A stretch of 64,000 nucleotides of DNA, from positions 202,760,002 to 202,824,001 of the forward strand of contig OW240912.1 in NCBI GenBank assembly GCA_933207985.1, given 5' to 3'. The notes beneath the pieces are model-generated. The model did not search any database and was not told where the DNA came from. It saw only the letters and a program-made list of their open reading frames with translations. Origin of the DNA: Pelobates cultripes. Lineage: Eukaryota; Chordata; Amphibia; Anura; Pelobatidae. Numbering within the stretch: position 1 is the first letter of the stretch; each line of letters starts with the position of its first letter. A program made the translations under genes and the position numbers. Shown piece after piece: positions 52,205 to 64,000 of this stretch.

Positions 52205-54316
52205 TTGTGTTCATACAGTACAGCCCTTGCCTTCGCCAAACAGTCATACTTTTCCTCTCTCATTAGTTCATGCTCCTGCAATCCCAGGCATCGCTTTGTC
52301 ACCTTTAATTATCTTCTTCGCCCTCCTGTGACTACTCCTCAAACTAACCTTACAGCCGATAGCTTTGCTTGCTACTTTACCGACAAGATTGAACAGCTAA
52401 GAAAAGAATTCTCCCCACCTTGCCATTCTTTTTCTCAACCACACGTAGATCATGCCTTTTCTACCCTTCAGACTTTCTCCCCGGCTACTGAACAAGAGGT
52501 GGTTGCGCTTCTCCTTTCCTCTCACCCCACCACTTGCCCGCTAGATCCTATTCCATCTCACCTCATCAGATCTCTCTCCCTTTGTCTTGTGCCTTTCTTA
52601 ACACACATCTTCAACTGCTCTCTCTCTTCTGGCATTGTCCCTGCTGACCTTAAACATGCCACTGTAGTAGCTATCCTGAAAAAAACATCTCTTGACCCGT
52701 CCTCCCCCTCTAACTATCATCCCATATCCCTGTTCACTTTTTCCTCAAAGCTTCTGGAAAGACTTGTCTTTACCCATATGTCATGCTTCCTCAATTCCAA
52801 CTCTCTCCTTGACCCTCTTCAGTCTGGTTTCCGCCCTCTCCACTCTACCGAGACTGCTCTTATTAAAGTTACTAATGACCTAATCGCGGCTTAATCCAAA
52901 GGCCACTACTCCATACTTATTGTTCTTCACCTCTCTGCTGCCTTTGACACAGTTGCTCATGCTCTCCTTCTTTGAACTCTTCAGTTGCTCGGTCTCTGTG
53001 ACTCTGTCCTCTCATGGTTTTCCTCTTATCTCTCCCAACACTCATTCAGTGTCTCCTTCTCCAAAGATGCCTCCTCCCCTTGTCCTGTCTAGGTTGGAGT
53101 CCCCCGAGGCTCTGTACTTGGTTCCCTTCTATTTTCTCTTTATACTGTCTCTCTTAGCAAACTTATTGCCTCTTTTGGATTCCACTACCACCTGTACGCT
53201 GATGACACCCAGATATATCTCTCCTCCCCGGACCTCTCCCCTGCCGTCCTGCAACGTGTCACTGCTTGCCTTTCTTCCATCTCTGACTGGATGTCCTCCA
53301 GCTTTCTGAAACTCAATCTCTCTAAAACTAAACTCCTTGTATTTCCCACTCCTAATACTGATCTGCCTCTCTCGCTCTCCCTTCAAGTCAGTGGTATTTA
53401 CATAAGTCCATCCTTGCAAGCGTGCTGTCTTGGTGTCATACTTGACTCTGGCTTCACCTTTGAGCCTCGCATCCAGTATGTTGCCAAATCCTGTAGATTC
53501 CATCTTAAAAACATAGCCCGCATCCGCCCCTCTCTTACATTAGATGCTACCAAAGAGCTTGTCCATGCTCTAGTAATTTTCGTCATGGATTATTGTAATT
53601 GGTCTTCCCAAAAGCCATATTGCCCCGCTACAATCTGTAATGAATGTCGCCGCCAGACTGATCTTCCTCTCTAGTCGGTCCTCTCACACCTCACCCCTCT
53701 GTCAGGCCTTACATTGGCTTCCTGTATCCTATAAGAGTCAATTAAAAATGCTAACCCATACATATAAAGCACTGAACAATTATAGCCCCTCATATCTCTT
53801 CACAGATCCATAGGTATGCCCCTTCTCGGTCCCTCTGCTCTGCCCGTGACCTTCTCTTATCCGCTGCTCGCACCCGTACGGCCAACTCGCGCTTACAAGA
53901 CTTTTGTGGGCGGCTCCCTTCCTATGGAATAGCCTGCCTACCCCCATCAGACTCTCCCCTAGTCAATCCTTTAAGAAGTGCCTTAAAACCCATCTCTTTA
54001 GGAAAGTTTATGGTCTCCCAGAATAACCTCTACCTTACATACCTGTCTCTTGCTCTCTCCTAATGGGTAGCACTCTACTCTCTCCTCCAGCTCTGCTTTA
54101 CTCCCACCTTATTTGATTGCGATTTCCTATCCTAATGTGTTTTATGCCCCACCTCCTATAGACTATAAGCTCATTTAAGCAGGGTGCTCTTGAAACCTAT
54201 TGTTCCTGTAAGTTTTCTTGTAATTGTCCTATTTATAGTTAAAACCCCCTTCTGATAATATTGTAAAGCGCTACGGAATCTGTTGGCGCTATATAAATGG
54301 CGATAATAATAATATA
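52205..54316 (+). mobile_element. CR1/L2/Rex1-type LINE, 5'-truncated, with RT pseudogene
   Basis: The plus strand encodes a decayed non-LTR reverse transcriptase. The first piece (to the stop at 52893) has [29 protein letters not shown]-like [11 protein letters not shown], and [20 protein letters not shown]. After the stop come HYSILIVLHLSAAFDTVAH and [15 protein letters not shown], then the catalytic [10 protein letters not shown] (about 53195) and [19 protein letters not shown]. Frameshifts separate the pieces. The 3' end reads TTGTAAAGCGCTACGGAATC, then GGCGCTATATAAATGG and (ATA)n. No endonuclease domain is present. This lineage copies RNA by target-primed reverse transcription. Confidence 0.85.
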
Positions 54317-54640
54317 TTGTTTGCATGTCTGATCTTAACTTTTTTTTTCAGACACTACGGGGAGTCCCTCTGCAGGCAGTCTCATAGACTGCTTTGTGGC
54401 CATCTGATTTGCAACGTCCGTCGCGACCACATGGCCCTGGAGGACTGGAAAGGAAGCAGGGGGACTGCCTGTCTCCTGAGGCAGTTCCCCTGGACCGGGA
54501 TCGCCGCGGAACGCCGGTCCAGGTAAGTAAATTGTTGTGGAGGAGGGCAAGATTGTTAGGGTGTACTATACCGCATAACGGTGTTTAGGCCCACTAAATG
54601 CGGGGTGGCATAGTGTGCCCTAACGGCTTTAAGGGGTTAA
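54317..54640 (-). mobile_element. TTAA-target MITE end (piggyBac-like), fragment
   Basis: It ends GGCTTTAAGGGGTTAA at 54640, the same kind of terminus as the element at 25295. The internal AGCAGGGGGACTGCC and GGTCCAGGTAAGT segments resemble the GC-rich left part of that element in reverse. The left end is not seen. Confidence 0.45.
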
Positions 54641-54900
54641 ACAGCAATTGGATAAATACTTGCAAAAACATAACATACAGGGATTTAATTTCTAATTAGT
54701 GTGGTAATAGATGCTTGTTCCAAGGAGATTTTGGGGTCAAGAAGGAATTTCTTCCTAGTTTGTTTCAAAATTGGAAGTGCTTCAGACTGGTTTTTTTTGC
54801 CTTCTTTTGCAAAAACATCAAAAACATGTGAGAAAGGCTGAACTTGATGGATACAAGTCTCTTTTCTGCTATGTAACTATGTAATGTAACTATGTAACGT
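54641..54900. repeat. Interspersed repeat ending in ATGTAACT units
   Basis: GAGAAAGGCTGAACTTGATG followed by CTGCTATGTAACTATGTAAT is a 3' end I remember as frequent in frog genomes. The class is uncertain. Confidence 0.45.
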
Positions 54901-54950
54901 TAGTTGAGGATCTGCCTTTTGGCCACCTTTGCTCAATAATTAACAATAAC

Positions 54951-55797
54951 ACAGTACATTCAGAAACTATTCAGAGTTCTTCATTTATTTTCAAATTTTT
55001 TTTATATTGTAGCCTTATGCTATAATTTTTCAATAATTTCAATTGATTATATCAGGATGTAAATACACAGATGTAAATATAAATCAGAGCAAAAGCCAAG
55101 ACATGAGGTCAAATGAACTGCCTGCTCAGAGACAGGATGGTGTCAAGGCAAACGGCTGTATGAAAGGTTTCCAAGAACACAGTGGCCTCCATAATTCTAG
55201 CCACCTGGCCAAACTGAGCAATTAATGAAGAAGGTCCTTGGTAAGAAAGGTGACCAAGAACCTGGGTAAGCACCAGGGATCATTTGTGAAAATATCCAAA
55301 ACTTGCAGAAGGACAACCATCATAAGGACGGATAAAAATCTCTGTTACAGTACCCTTAGTATGCTTAGGACCCAAGACTAGGCCAAAGGTTCCCCTTACA
55401 TCAATTGATTAAATTTGGTTTATAAAGACACACTCACAACAGGACATTTACCGTAAGCACACAGTCAAGACATACAAGAGTGGCTTAGGGAAATTTCTTG
55501 ATTAGCCCAGTCAGAGCCCAGGCTTGAACCAAATAAAAAAAATCTCTGGAGAGAACTGAAAATGGCTGTCCACCAACCTTACAGAGCTTGAGAGTATCTA
55601 CAGAGATGAATAGCAGAAACTACCCAAATTCAGGTGGTCCACAGCTTGTTGCGTTGTACCCAAAAAGACTAAATTGTAACATAAGGCTGCAATTTAAAAC
55701 AAATTGAAAAAAAAAAAAAACAATTGTAACATAAGGCTGCAATTTAAAACAAATTGAAAAAAAAATGAAGGGGTCTGGATATTTTCTGAATACACTG
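54951..55797. mobile_element. Internally deleted Tc1/mariner element
   Basis: The left end ACAGTACATTCAGAAACTAT and the right end TATTTTCTGAATACACTGT are inverted. The internal text contains fragments of a Tc1 transposase gene (for example around TGGCTTAGGGAAATTTCTTG and TGGAGAGAACTGAAAATGGC). At about 847 bp it is roughly half the usual length. A 57-bp block with GTAACATAAGGCTGCAATTT is duplicated near the right end. Confidence 0.65.
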
Positions 55798-57370
55798 TGG
55801 ATAATCCTATATGATATGATCTCTCTCACACACTCGCTTTTTATATATATGTCTGTTTGTTCGTCCATCTATTTTTTTTTTTTTTAAACACCTAACCTAG
55901 ACAAAAAAAATGGGATTTAGATACAATATATGCATTAAATACATTAAAATACATACATTAAATAAGCCTGTCACAACAATATATATATATTTCACCATTT
56001 GTGTTATTAGTGGCTTTTAGAAAAAATAATTAACACTAAAGTATGATGAACAGGTAACATCAGAGGGTGCCACTTCTTAGTGTCACACAGTTCTCTTGTA
56101 GGCCATGACACTAGCCCTGTCTTCACTAAACAGAAATGCCATTGGCTACAATATCTGTGCATTTAGGAAGGTAGTTTTCAAGCTGCAAATCCTGCAGACT
56201 AATACAGATAATACTGACTTTCAGAGTGAAATGGATGGATAGACACAAAAGAAATAAAATTGAATAGACAGATCAATAGAAAGAAAATGAAGAAAGATTA
56301 ATAGGTAAACAATAAAATATAGCTTGACAGGATGATGGATAGAGAGACAGGTTGAGCTCACAGACAGGTTATATTAATTAGGCATACAGTAAATAGAGAT
56401 AGCTAGATAGACAGATAGGGCATGCACATTAGATAGACAGTGTAGACCATTACATAACAAATAGAAAGACAGAAATAGACAGGATTTAAGTTAGATCAAA
56501 TATACAGACAGGATAGAGGTAGACAGACAGTTGATGTACCACCTGTAAAATCATTTGCACTAGAATAAACTGCAGCAGAGACTGGGTGAAATTCTCGGTG
56601 TTTCTGGATGAATACAAGTGAGAGACTGTAAGCCCCAAGGAGCTAACACTCTAAACCAAAAGTTTGATCCCTTTGAACAAGGTGAAAATTATTATTCAAA
56701 GTGTAAATGCTCACACTAACAGGTCACTGTTAATGAACTTTAAGTAGATTGTCATGATTAAAGCATTGCCTCAGATTAACGAGACTCATCTATGCAAATA
56801 ATTTTTCTACTGATTAACATATTCATCGCCAGATGGGGCATTCAAGCACAACTGTAAATCTGATAATTGAAGAGATAAGAGACTCTACACATTAAAAGGG
56901 CAAACAAACTCTAAATGTTCCTTATTTATGTTTTGCTATGTGTATGTGTATAAAATTATGTGTATGTATTTTAATAATATATAGTTGTGCATATATTTCA
57001 ATGTAAGCTGTGCACCTGTCACTTCATATTCTCTGTAAAATATGAAAGTATGGTTAGTTCCAATGCTACGCTTGTGCTTCTGCAAAAACATGCAATTACT
57101 TTTTACCAAAGCTTTTTTTTAAAGTGAAACCTTTTAAATATGGGTACCAGTTAGGAGCATTGGTTAACATATATGGCAAATCTACAGTTTGTGACATATG
57201 TATAGTCGCCTTTCCGGCATATGCGTGATAAACCAAGACCCCCCACAAAAACTTGGACAGCTTTATTTGGGAAAACTATCACAGCTTTATTAATAAATAA
57301 AATTAAAATATTTTAGGGTCATTGTCACATATATTAACAGAACATATCTCCCCCAACTCCTTTAACAAAA
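55798..57370. other. Repeat-poor DNA with degenerate GATA-type microsatellite
   Basis: Degenerate GATAGACA/GATAGATA units occupy about 56230-56530. The segment 56690-56900 is complex, not repeat-like, and contains ATGCAAAT and CAGATGG motifs. No gene was recognised. Confidence 0.4.
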
Positions 57371-57384
57371 CTACGCCAGACAGG

Positions 57385-58010
57385 TCCGGACTGGCCATCG
57401 GGCATACTGGGCGAATGCCCGGTGGGCCGCGCTGGCTGTGGGGCCGAGGCCGGCAGGGGAGATCACAGTGAGGGAGGGAGTGACGGAGGGAGGAGAGGAC
57501 TGGCGAAGCTCTAGCCAGCTCCGGGTCCTCTCGCGGGATTCTGAGCGTTGCCGCGGTTACCGAGGCAATGCTCAGATCTCGCGTGAGTGAACTCTAGCCT
57601 GCACACTAGAGTTCACTCTCACCACTAGGACCACCAGGTACTGCAGCACGGGGGGGGGGGAGGGTATAACTTTTTTTTTAATTATTATTAATAATAATAA
57701 AAAAAATACATTTAAATAAAAAATACATTCACACTAACTGCCCCCTCACACACACAGCACACACAGCACCCCCAGACACACACAGCACTCCCAGTGCACC
57801 CAAACACACACAGCGAACCCCCAGACACACAGCGCACCCCCAGACACACACAGCACCATCAGACACACACAGCACACATCACCATCAGACACACACAGCA
57901 CCCTCACTCACACACAGCACCCTCGCTCAAACACAGCACCCTCGCTCACACACACAGCACCCTCTCTCACACATAGCACCCTCGCTCACACACACAGCAC
58001 ACTCCCACAC
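57385..58010 (+). repeat. hAT-like terminus with CACACAGCACCC minisatellite
   Basis: CAGGTCCGGACTGGCCATCG followed by GGCATACTGGGCGAATGCCC looks like one transposon end. A GC-rich part and an ACACACAGCACCCTC-type repeat (57735-58005) follow, the same layout as at 15746-17245. No other terminus is visible. Confidence 0.45.
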
Positions 58011-59349
58011 ACATATATATATATACATACATATAAATAATATATAAAATAACCCTCAGTGAGTTAACAGACAAAGAAAATTAGAAACCTAGAATGTGAC
58101 GGCAGATAAAAACACCCTCACACACAGCACCCCTCTTACATACACACACACCTCTGTTGCCTCTGGTGCTATTGTGTTTTCTAATAGTTCCTTACTGGAA
58201 TTTGAGCACTTTAAATCTATGGCCACAATGTAAGGATACGTTGGAATGACAAAATATTGCATTACTAATGTAATGATATCTTAATGCATCATAAAATGAG
58301 GTTGAGACGAAGTGTCCCACATTGATGAACGTATGGAAAGAAGAACGATCCCCTGCCAGCTCCTCACATGACTGCCTGGATGAGAAGTAAGGTATTGTGA
58401 CACAGCTAAAACACAAACACAGAGCAGATTGTTAAAATCTGGACATGGATGCTTACAATCCATGCTTACTTTAAAAAACAGAATTATATACCTGCCGGCA
58501 ATGTTAGCAGTTAGCCTAGCTAATAGGCAAAACAAAACCTCTGCAGCACAAGTGATAACTTATGTGTTGGATGACCAGTGCTTGCTAGCTAGCCCATTCT
58601 TTGGGAATGGGGCCTCTAAAATAACATTAGAAACTTCTGCCATAGACCCCTTTGCCCACAGCCACCAGGATCATGTGAGGGCTCAAAATTCAATAAAGGG
58701 GATACTGTCCACCCACCTGCCCACACCTATATCCTGCAGACGGGAGCGCTGTATAAAAACATGGGTAACATATTAATGTCCTCCAGGCCCCTACCCATAG
58801 GTGGAATTTGACTGCTGATAAAATAATGGGTGGGAAATTCCACTGTGTCCCCAACTCCCACCAATGGGTAGGGGGTGGGGGAGCTATTTAATAATCAATA
58901 GGGGAGTGGACATAATATTGTTAAGTCAGGGCCAGTTTACCATCCAATCAGAAAGCTTTTACAGACATGCATCATGTCTCACAACTATTGTCATATTTAT
59001 TCTAGATTTATGCCAGCAAATAGTATTTCAAATTATTGTTTGCTTATCTAAAACAATGTGAATGAGTGCATTCCACTCAAATTTAGTTTAAAATTGGTGA
59101 TTTGTACATTTTATGAATCCTATAGGATTTGGTAGGATTGGTTGCAAAAAGCCCTGATTTTAGAGCAGACACAATGCTTCTGACTGATTAGTGCAGATGG
59201 GGTTAGGATGGCTGCATTCCAACTAGAATTAGCTTTAGAAAATAGGAAAATTGCCACTACAGTTGGAATTTGTCAGTTTTCATCATATTTTGTCCATATA
59301 TGGACAAAACCTGGTGTTTAGTGAATAAATCTGACAGAGAGATATAGAG

Positions 59350-59387
<38 letters not shown>

Positions 59388-61269
59388 TATATATTATTTA
59401 TAGTGAGGTTATTGCCTTTTATACCTAACGGAAGGATACGGGAATAAGGGCGGGGCATAGGACAATGACCCAAAAGTTTCTATTTTAAGTTATTATTTAT
59501 ATATTTAATAAAGCTGTGGACAATTTTACCCATATACCCTAGTGTGCGTGTTTTATTGGGGTAGGTAAGTGGGGGGTTTGTCCAAGATTCTGGATGCCCA
59601 TGTGGCGACGATACACCGGTCATGAGCAACAGGAATTTTACTGATAATAAGAACACTGGCACTGCAGGAATACAGCAGCCGGCACTGAGAATCCCTGGCG
59701 TTGCTAAAGTCCTAGAAAAGATGTAGCATTGCAAATGCACATACTACAGAAAAAAGTATAATACACTAAATACAAGCACATGCATTAAATACAAACAAAT
59801 GCACCAGGGTGCCCAATAATCTACAATAATAATGAACATCGTAGAGTTAAAGATAGATATATGTCTTCTTAATGTTACGGTTTTCCTTTACCTCCTGCCC
59901 TATTTCATGTCACAGTTTGAATGGGAACCATATCATTCCCCCTCAGATCTTACATTATTCCTCCTAATGCATCCATCCACTCTTCCTCACATTCTTTCTC
60001 TCCAACTGTTTTCTATTTAAACTCTTTAGTGGAGTATCTGTGGCTCTGCTTCTCAGACACAGATCAGTCTAGAATGATTAATGGATTCTTTACTGCTGGC
60101 ATGATTCAGGACTGTGTTGTCATTCTGCTTCACTGCACCCTTGCTCCTACCTGTAGCCCCAGGGGAGAACAGGGTGCAGGGAAGAAAGCAGTGGGGATGG
60201 GTTTAGGATCTGCACCAATAGCTCAAATTAAACTCTGTCTGCTGACAGCTTGTGGAAAAATTGCAGAAAACCTCACTCCCTGTAGTTTTGTACCCACAGG
60301 GGGCCTGGATTATATAACCACGCATTTCCCATAACAACTTGCACTGCAACCACTCTGGCTGTTCATTGCTCGTTTTTTGCAGAAATGGATGCAGTCAGTG
60401 AATTGTTAAACCTTATTAAAGTGTTTGTATAAAGGGAAAGGCCATGAAACAGTGCCTGGAGCATGCTAACTAAGCATCAAACATAGAGTCAGAATATAAG
60501 TAACTGGAGGGAGCATATTTCAAGTGTTCACTAAGTCAATGAGAGCGGTGAAATTAAATTATTTTCTGCACAATGCAATTAGCCTTGCACCCGCAATGAT
60601 CGTTCTGTCTCATTGTCAAAGAAACTGTGTAAAGCCTAGATTTAATTTCCTGAACTATAAAGATTTATGGAAAATATGTGATACGTATTATTAACAAAGA
60701 CTTCCGCATGATTCTTAAAGAGATATGTAAATATATTAGCAGGTAACTTGCAGAAACCCAGTCTTGAGACTCATACCTCCCAAGTGTCCCTATTTAGGAG
60801 GAACAATTCCTATTTTGGGCTCAAATCCCTTTGTCTTTATACGCAATCCCGATGTCCCTCGTTTCAATCCCGTCCACATTGTAGATATGTCTGTATAACA
60901 GAACTCTACAGCAATAATGCTCACATTAATGTTTCTTTAAATTACAATAAGTGCGATCATTTTGTGTAAATAAGATACATTGTTCTTGTTCTAAATAACA
61001 TTTTAGTTGCATACATTAGTACATATTACTAGTAAATCACCTATAATTTCTCAGAACAACTGTGCCCCCTGGGGCCCATCCACTACAAGGGTCCATTGGG
61101 TGTCCCCACACTTAGGGACACTAGAGGCCCTTTCTGGGAGGATGCAGAGAGGATGGATGGGGGGGAGGTAGGGGGAGAGGAGGAAGATACATACAGCAGC
61201 CCAGACTCTCATCAGCTTAAGCCAACATACCCACTGGACTCCAGGGAAGCCATCCTCCAACACCTAAAA
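58011..61269. other. Mostly unique DNA, no gene recognised
   Basis: A (TA)n run lies at 59353-59390. Frames here, including 137 codons at 59921-60334 and 115 codons at 58429-58776, have no recognisable motif. The segment 60560-60720 is complex AT-rich sequence with TAATTT- and ATGCAATT-type motifs. Confidence 0.4.
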
Positions 61270-61279
61270 TTAAAAATAC

Positions 61280-61700
61280 ATGATATGGTGTATCAGTGTA
61301 TGTATCCGTATCTGTATCTGTAACGGTTTATGTGTATCTATATCAGTATGTGTGTATTTGTGTGGTGTCATGGTATATGTATCTGAATCAGCATATGTGT
61401 GTATTTGTATAAGCGGCAGTTTGTATGTGTATCAGTGTCAGTTTCTTTATGTATGTGTATTTGTGTCAGTATGTGTGTGGCAATGTATGTTTACATGTCA
61501 ATACAGCCCAGCATTCAAACACCAACACTACACACAAATTCACATCTGCATTCAAACACCAACACTATACACATTTAAAAGTGCATTTGAATGCCAACAA
61601 AACATACAAGCACACCAATGCATTCAAATGGCAACAGTGCATACAAACATTTACAGACACTCCATAAAAAAAAGAAAAAATTTACATTCAGACGCACAAA
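61280..61700. repeat. TGTGTATCTGTATCAG microsatellite and CATTCAAACACCAACA minisatellite
   Basis: TG-rich units (TATGTGTATCTGTATCAGT) at 61285-61490 are followed by about four ~35-bp units of CATTCAAACACCAACACTA type. Confidence 0.7.
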
Positions 61701-61799
61701 CACTGCTCATGAATACAACTCTGCAATGATGGGTAAATTGTACATTCACAACTGGCAAAGCATTGTGGTAACTGCACTACAGAAATTTTACTTTCTGAA

Positions 61800-62048
61800 C
61801 AACTGTAACTGAGCCGATTTCTATAGCCGCTTGCAGACTTACTGAAAACACTGTGTAAATGTGCCTCTTCAAATTTCTGCATTTATTCTTGCTAAAAACA
61901 GTGTAAATTCGGCTCTTCACCTAGCTGCTTCTATTCTTAGTGAAAATCTGTAACCGTGCCACTTCCCACAGCTGCTCCCATACTTACTGAAAAACTGTAA
62001 TTATGCCCCTTCAACTTGCTGCATCTATCCTTACTGAAAAAACACTAG
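61800..62048. repeat. Degenerate ~58-bp tandem repeat
   Basis: About four units share TTCTTACTGAAAA, then CTGTAAATGTGCC and CTTCAACTTGCTGC. Units diverge strongly, so the array is old. Confidence 0.6.
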
Positions 62049-63321
62049 ACACATTTTTTTAAAACTAAAAAGTACTTTTTACATTATACATTACTTGATG
62101 TCTACTTTGTGCGTAAGTGGTTTCCTAGCAGAAAAAAAAGTTTCAAAAAAAGTAATCCTGTAAGTGGTAACCTATCAGGAGGAGGTAGTCTAATTCACAT
62201 CTTAATTAACACGATTCTCTTATAAAGTCCAAATTATTATCCTATTAGTCTTAGATAGGGTTTATCAACTGCTATATATATTATTGTACATGCTATAGAC
62301 ATACAAATCTCACTGCTTGTTTCTACTTTTCAATGCAGTCATTTTAAACTAATCCTATTTGCGTTAAACTGCTTGTCTCTGTCAAAATAAACAGATAAAA
62401 TGAACTCAATAAACTGATTGTAAAAAACAAATAGAAAATCTGAAGTCTGTTTCCAGATCAGTATATTTAGTGTAGACACAGACAATCAAATAAAGGTCCA
62501 AGATGGATCACTAGCATTCTTAGCCAATTTTCGATTGTCTGTTTGAGGTCAGCAGCCTTAGGAAGACTGATGTAACAGGATCACAAAACCTCCCAACCGT
62601 GAGTTGTATAGACATTCCTTTATTCTAATTTGAGTGAATGTGTGAACAAGATCCATATAGAGCTGTGTAGTAAAATGTAGAGATGGCTGGCCTAGATGTT
62701 TTGGTAATGTCAGATTAACAAAGGGATGATAAAGCTGAAACTAATATATGTTTGGAAATCACTATAATGATATATCGATCTAATTATGTGCCCCAACTCT
62801 ACCTCTCTATATGACGAGCACAATCAATCCCTAACGTTTGGTGTCCTATCCCTCCATCTCCACCTCCATATTTCATATCTCTTTCCTACATTATTTTTAA
62901 TAAGGTTTCCTTTTCTCTCATATCTGTTGCCTCATTAGTTCCTCCTTTTACATTTTACTTTTCCCTTTCATCCATCCTGCCTTCTCTCCTATATTGAATG
63001 GATATGGATAACAATGGGGATACAGCTAGATGCAAGAATATAAGAAAAAAAAATCACATAGTGATGTACAGTATACAGCGCTGGCACGCAAATTCATAGA
63101 TTGCACTCACAAGGTAGAAGTCAAATGGATGCCTTGAAATCCATAAATGGATTATACTGGTCTGCCTTCCACCATGCAGAGTAATTCAGCAGGCCCAGGA
63201 ATATCAGGTAGCAGAATCAGGATGCAAATAAAAGATTCGCTTGTAGAAAAATTTATAAATTTATTGAGGCAACAAACTGCCTGATAAAAATAATAAATAA
63301 AATGTATAAAATAAATCTAAA
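62049..63321. other. No gene recognised
   Basis: Pyrimidine-rich text at 62870-62995, otherwise unremarkable. Confidence 0.4.
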
Positions 63322-63351
63322 GCGTTTCATCCAACGCAGTGGACTTCATAG
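63322..63351 (-). ncRNA. Degenerate hammerhead-ribozyme-like motif
   Basis: On the minus strand it reads CTATGAAGTCCACTGCGTTG followed by GATGAAACGC. This resembles CTGATGA-AGTCC-stem II-GGACGAAACGC, the conserved core of hammerheads in Penelope-like elements, with one base lost from CTGATGA and G-to-A changes in stem II. It is probably inactive. Confidence 0.4.
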
Positions 63352-63664
63352 ATAAAATAACATAAACTGAACAGCAATCAAAGAACTGCACAGCAAAACA
63401 AAAAATGCATACCTGATCTCCTGTAAATGTCTTCTGATTAGTCTCTCCACGTTCACCTTTTCCCTTATCCTCTACCTCTCCTGTACTTGTTGCCCGCTCG
63501 CTCAGATCCGTGGCCACCTCGGGTGGGCGGATCCTGTGACTCGTCTATGTTTAGGGAAGACGCACGGGGATCAAGTCCTCGTGGCAGTCGAGCACTGTAG
63601 ACATAACTTCTTTTTCCTCTCTCTCTCTCTGTCCCTCTTACTGGGAAAGCCTTGTTTGGTAAAA
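63352..63664 (+). promoter_or_regulatory. Possible retroviral leader upstream of the Gag-like ORF
   Basis: TGGCCACCTCGGGTGGGC at 63511 agrees at about 14 of 18 positions with the complement of the tRNA-Asn 3' end as I recall it, so it may be a degenerate primer-binding site. It also lies in a hairpin (GATCCG...CGGATC with CCACC...GGTGG, 63506-63533). A (CT)n run lies at 63617-63632. The base before it is not the CA end expected of an LTR, so the call is weak. Confidence 0.25.
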
Positions 63665-64000
63665 ATGGGACAAGAACATGCCAGACCTTCAAAAGGCTAT
63701 TTAGCTTGTGATATTGTTAAGGAGAGAGAAGGAGAAGAGGCTATGTTAAAAATAAAGAAGATAGCAAAGATTTGTGGTTTCCAAATGTCACCCAGTGGTA
63801 GATTACAGCCAGAGTTTTGGAGGAAATTGCTTATTGATAAAGAGGGCTTGCTATTGGATAATGGGTTGACGAAAGCCGTAGAGGCTTGGTATCGGGTAGC
63901 AAGAGGACTCAAGCAGGTGGGTTGGTTAGATGAAGAAATTTATTTTGAAGGACAAACGATTTATGTATATCACAGAAATGTTTGTAATGATGATTCATCT
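63665..64000 (+). CDS. Gag matrix-like ORF, incomplete at the window end
   Basis: The frame starts at an ATG with a good context (AAAAATGG) and stays open for 112 codons to the last base. It begins MGQEHA, fitting an N-myristoylation signal (Gly2, small residue at position 6), followed by charged helical segments (EGEEAMLKIKKIAKICGF, EFWRKLLIDKEGLLLDNG, KAVEAWYRVARGLKQVGW). A myristoylated, basic, helical N-terminal domain of this size is what a retroviral Gag matrix looks like. I recognise no specific family. It may be an endogenous retrovirus continuing to the right. Confidence 0.45.
   Translation, partial: MGQEHARPSKGYLACDIVKEREGEEAMLKIKKIAKICGFQMSPSGRLQPEFWRKLLIDKEGLLLDNGLTKAVEAWYRVARGLKQVGWLDEEIYFEGQTIYVYHRNVCNDDSS

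Noticed and set aside
59921..60334. 137-codon frame as a possible exon
   Set aside because: No domain, no clear splice context, ordinary composition.

Overview
The window looks like intergenic, repeat-dense DNA from an amphibian, most likely a frog (inference). The reasons are its mix of mobile elements: an intact DIRS1-type tyrosine-recombinase (YR) retrotransposon, T2/Kolobok-like MITEs with TTAAAGG ends on TTAA targets, non-autonomous hAT elements, Tc1/mariner relics, a CR1/L2/Rex1-type LINE ending in TAA repeats, and Penelope-type hammerhead-like motifs. I found no host protein-coding gene, tRNA or rRNA. No species can be named from the sequence alone.

Layout. 1-2460 (minus): decayed Ngaro-like YR retroelement with gag-like, RT, RNase H and YR pieces in order; 2461-5100 is probably its upstream region or unrelated DNA, with a 77-bp tandem duplication and a TATA-like box. 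5600-7033: MITE hairpin, Tc1 terminal repeat and pyrimidine-rich minisatellite. 7042-8850 and 35477-37377: two copies of one hAT family (hAT-A), each with an exact 8-bp target duplication. 9152-11751 and 21478-24127: two inverted copies of a second hAT family (hAT-B), also with exact 8-bp duplications, each holding a T2-like MITE. 12660-14792: a composite repeat with two runs of consecutive hairpins around a ~70-bp satellite. 15746-20300: hAT-like ends, CA-rich and TATG-rich arrays, and a solo LTR inside the TATG array. 20616-20928: fold-back MITE. 25295-26489: MITE on a TTAA target. 26583-27605: second solo LTR. 28088-29484: Tc1-like transposase pseudogene. 30470-33045 (plus): GC-rich block, then a YR gene fragment followed by an SGNH-hydrolase-like domain. 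33046-35468 (minus): decayed DIRS1-like element.

37428-50166 is an LTR retroelement with two ~470-480 bp LTRs, a broken gag and no visible pol. A complete DIRS1-like element (40792-47165, minus) is inserted in it. That element has inverted terminal repeats, an internal complementary region and two long intact overlapping reading frames, so it is the best candidate here for a recently active element. Its gag frame stays open through the whole RT/RNase H gene and on into the recombinase, and the decayed relative at 33-35 kb shows the same open frame.

50500-51730: nested inverted repeat. 52200-54316: LINE. 54950-55800: second Tc1 relic. 55800-63300: relatively repeat-poor DNA with a few microsatellites. 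63322-63351: hammerhead-like remnant. 63665-64000: start of an open reading frame resembling a retroviral Gag matrix, running off the window. At least four YR-encoding retroelement pieces lie within 47 kb.
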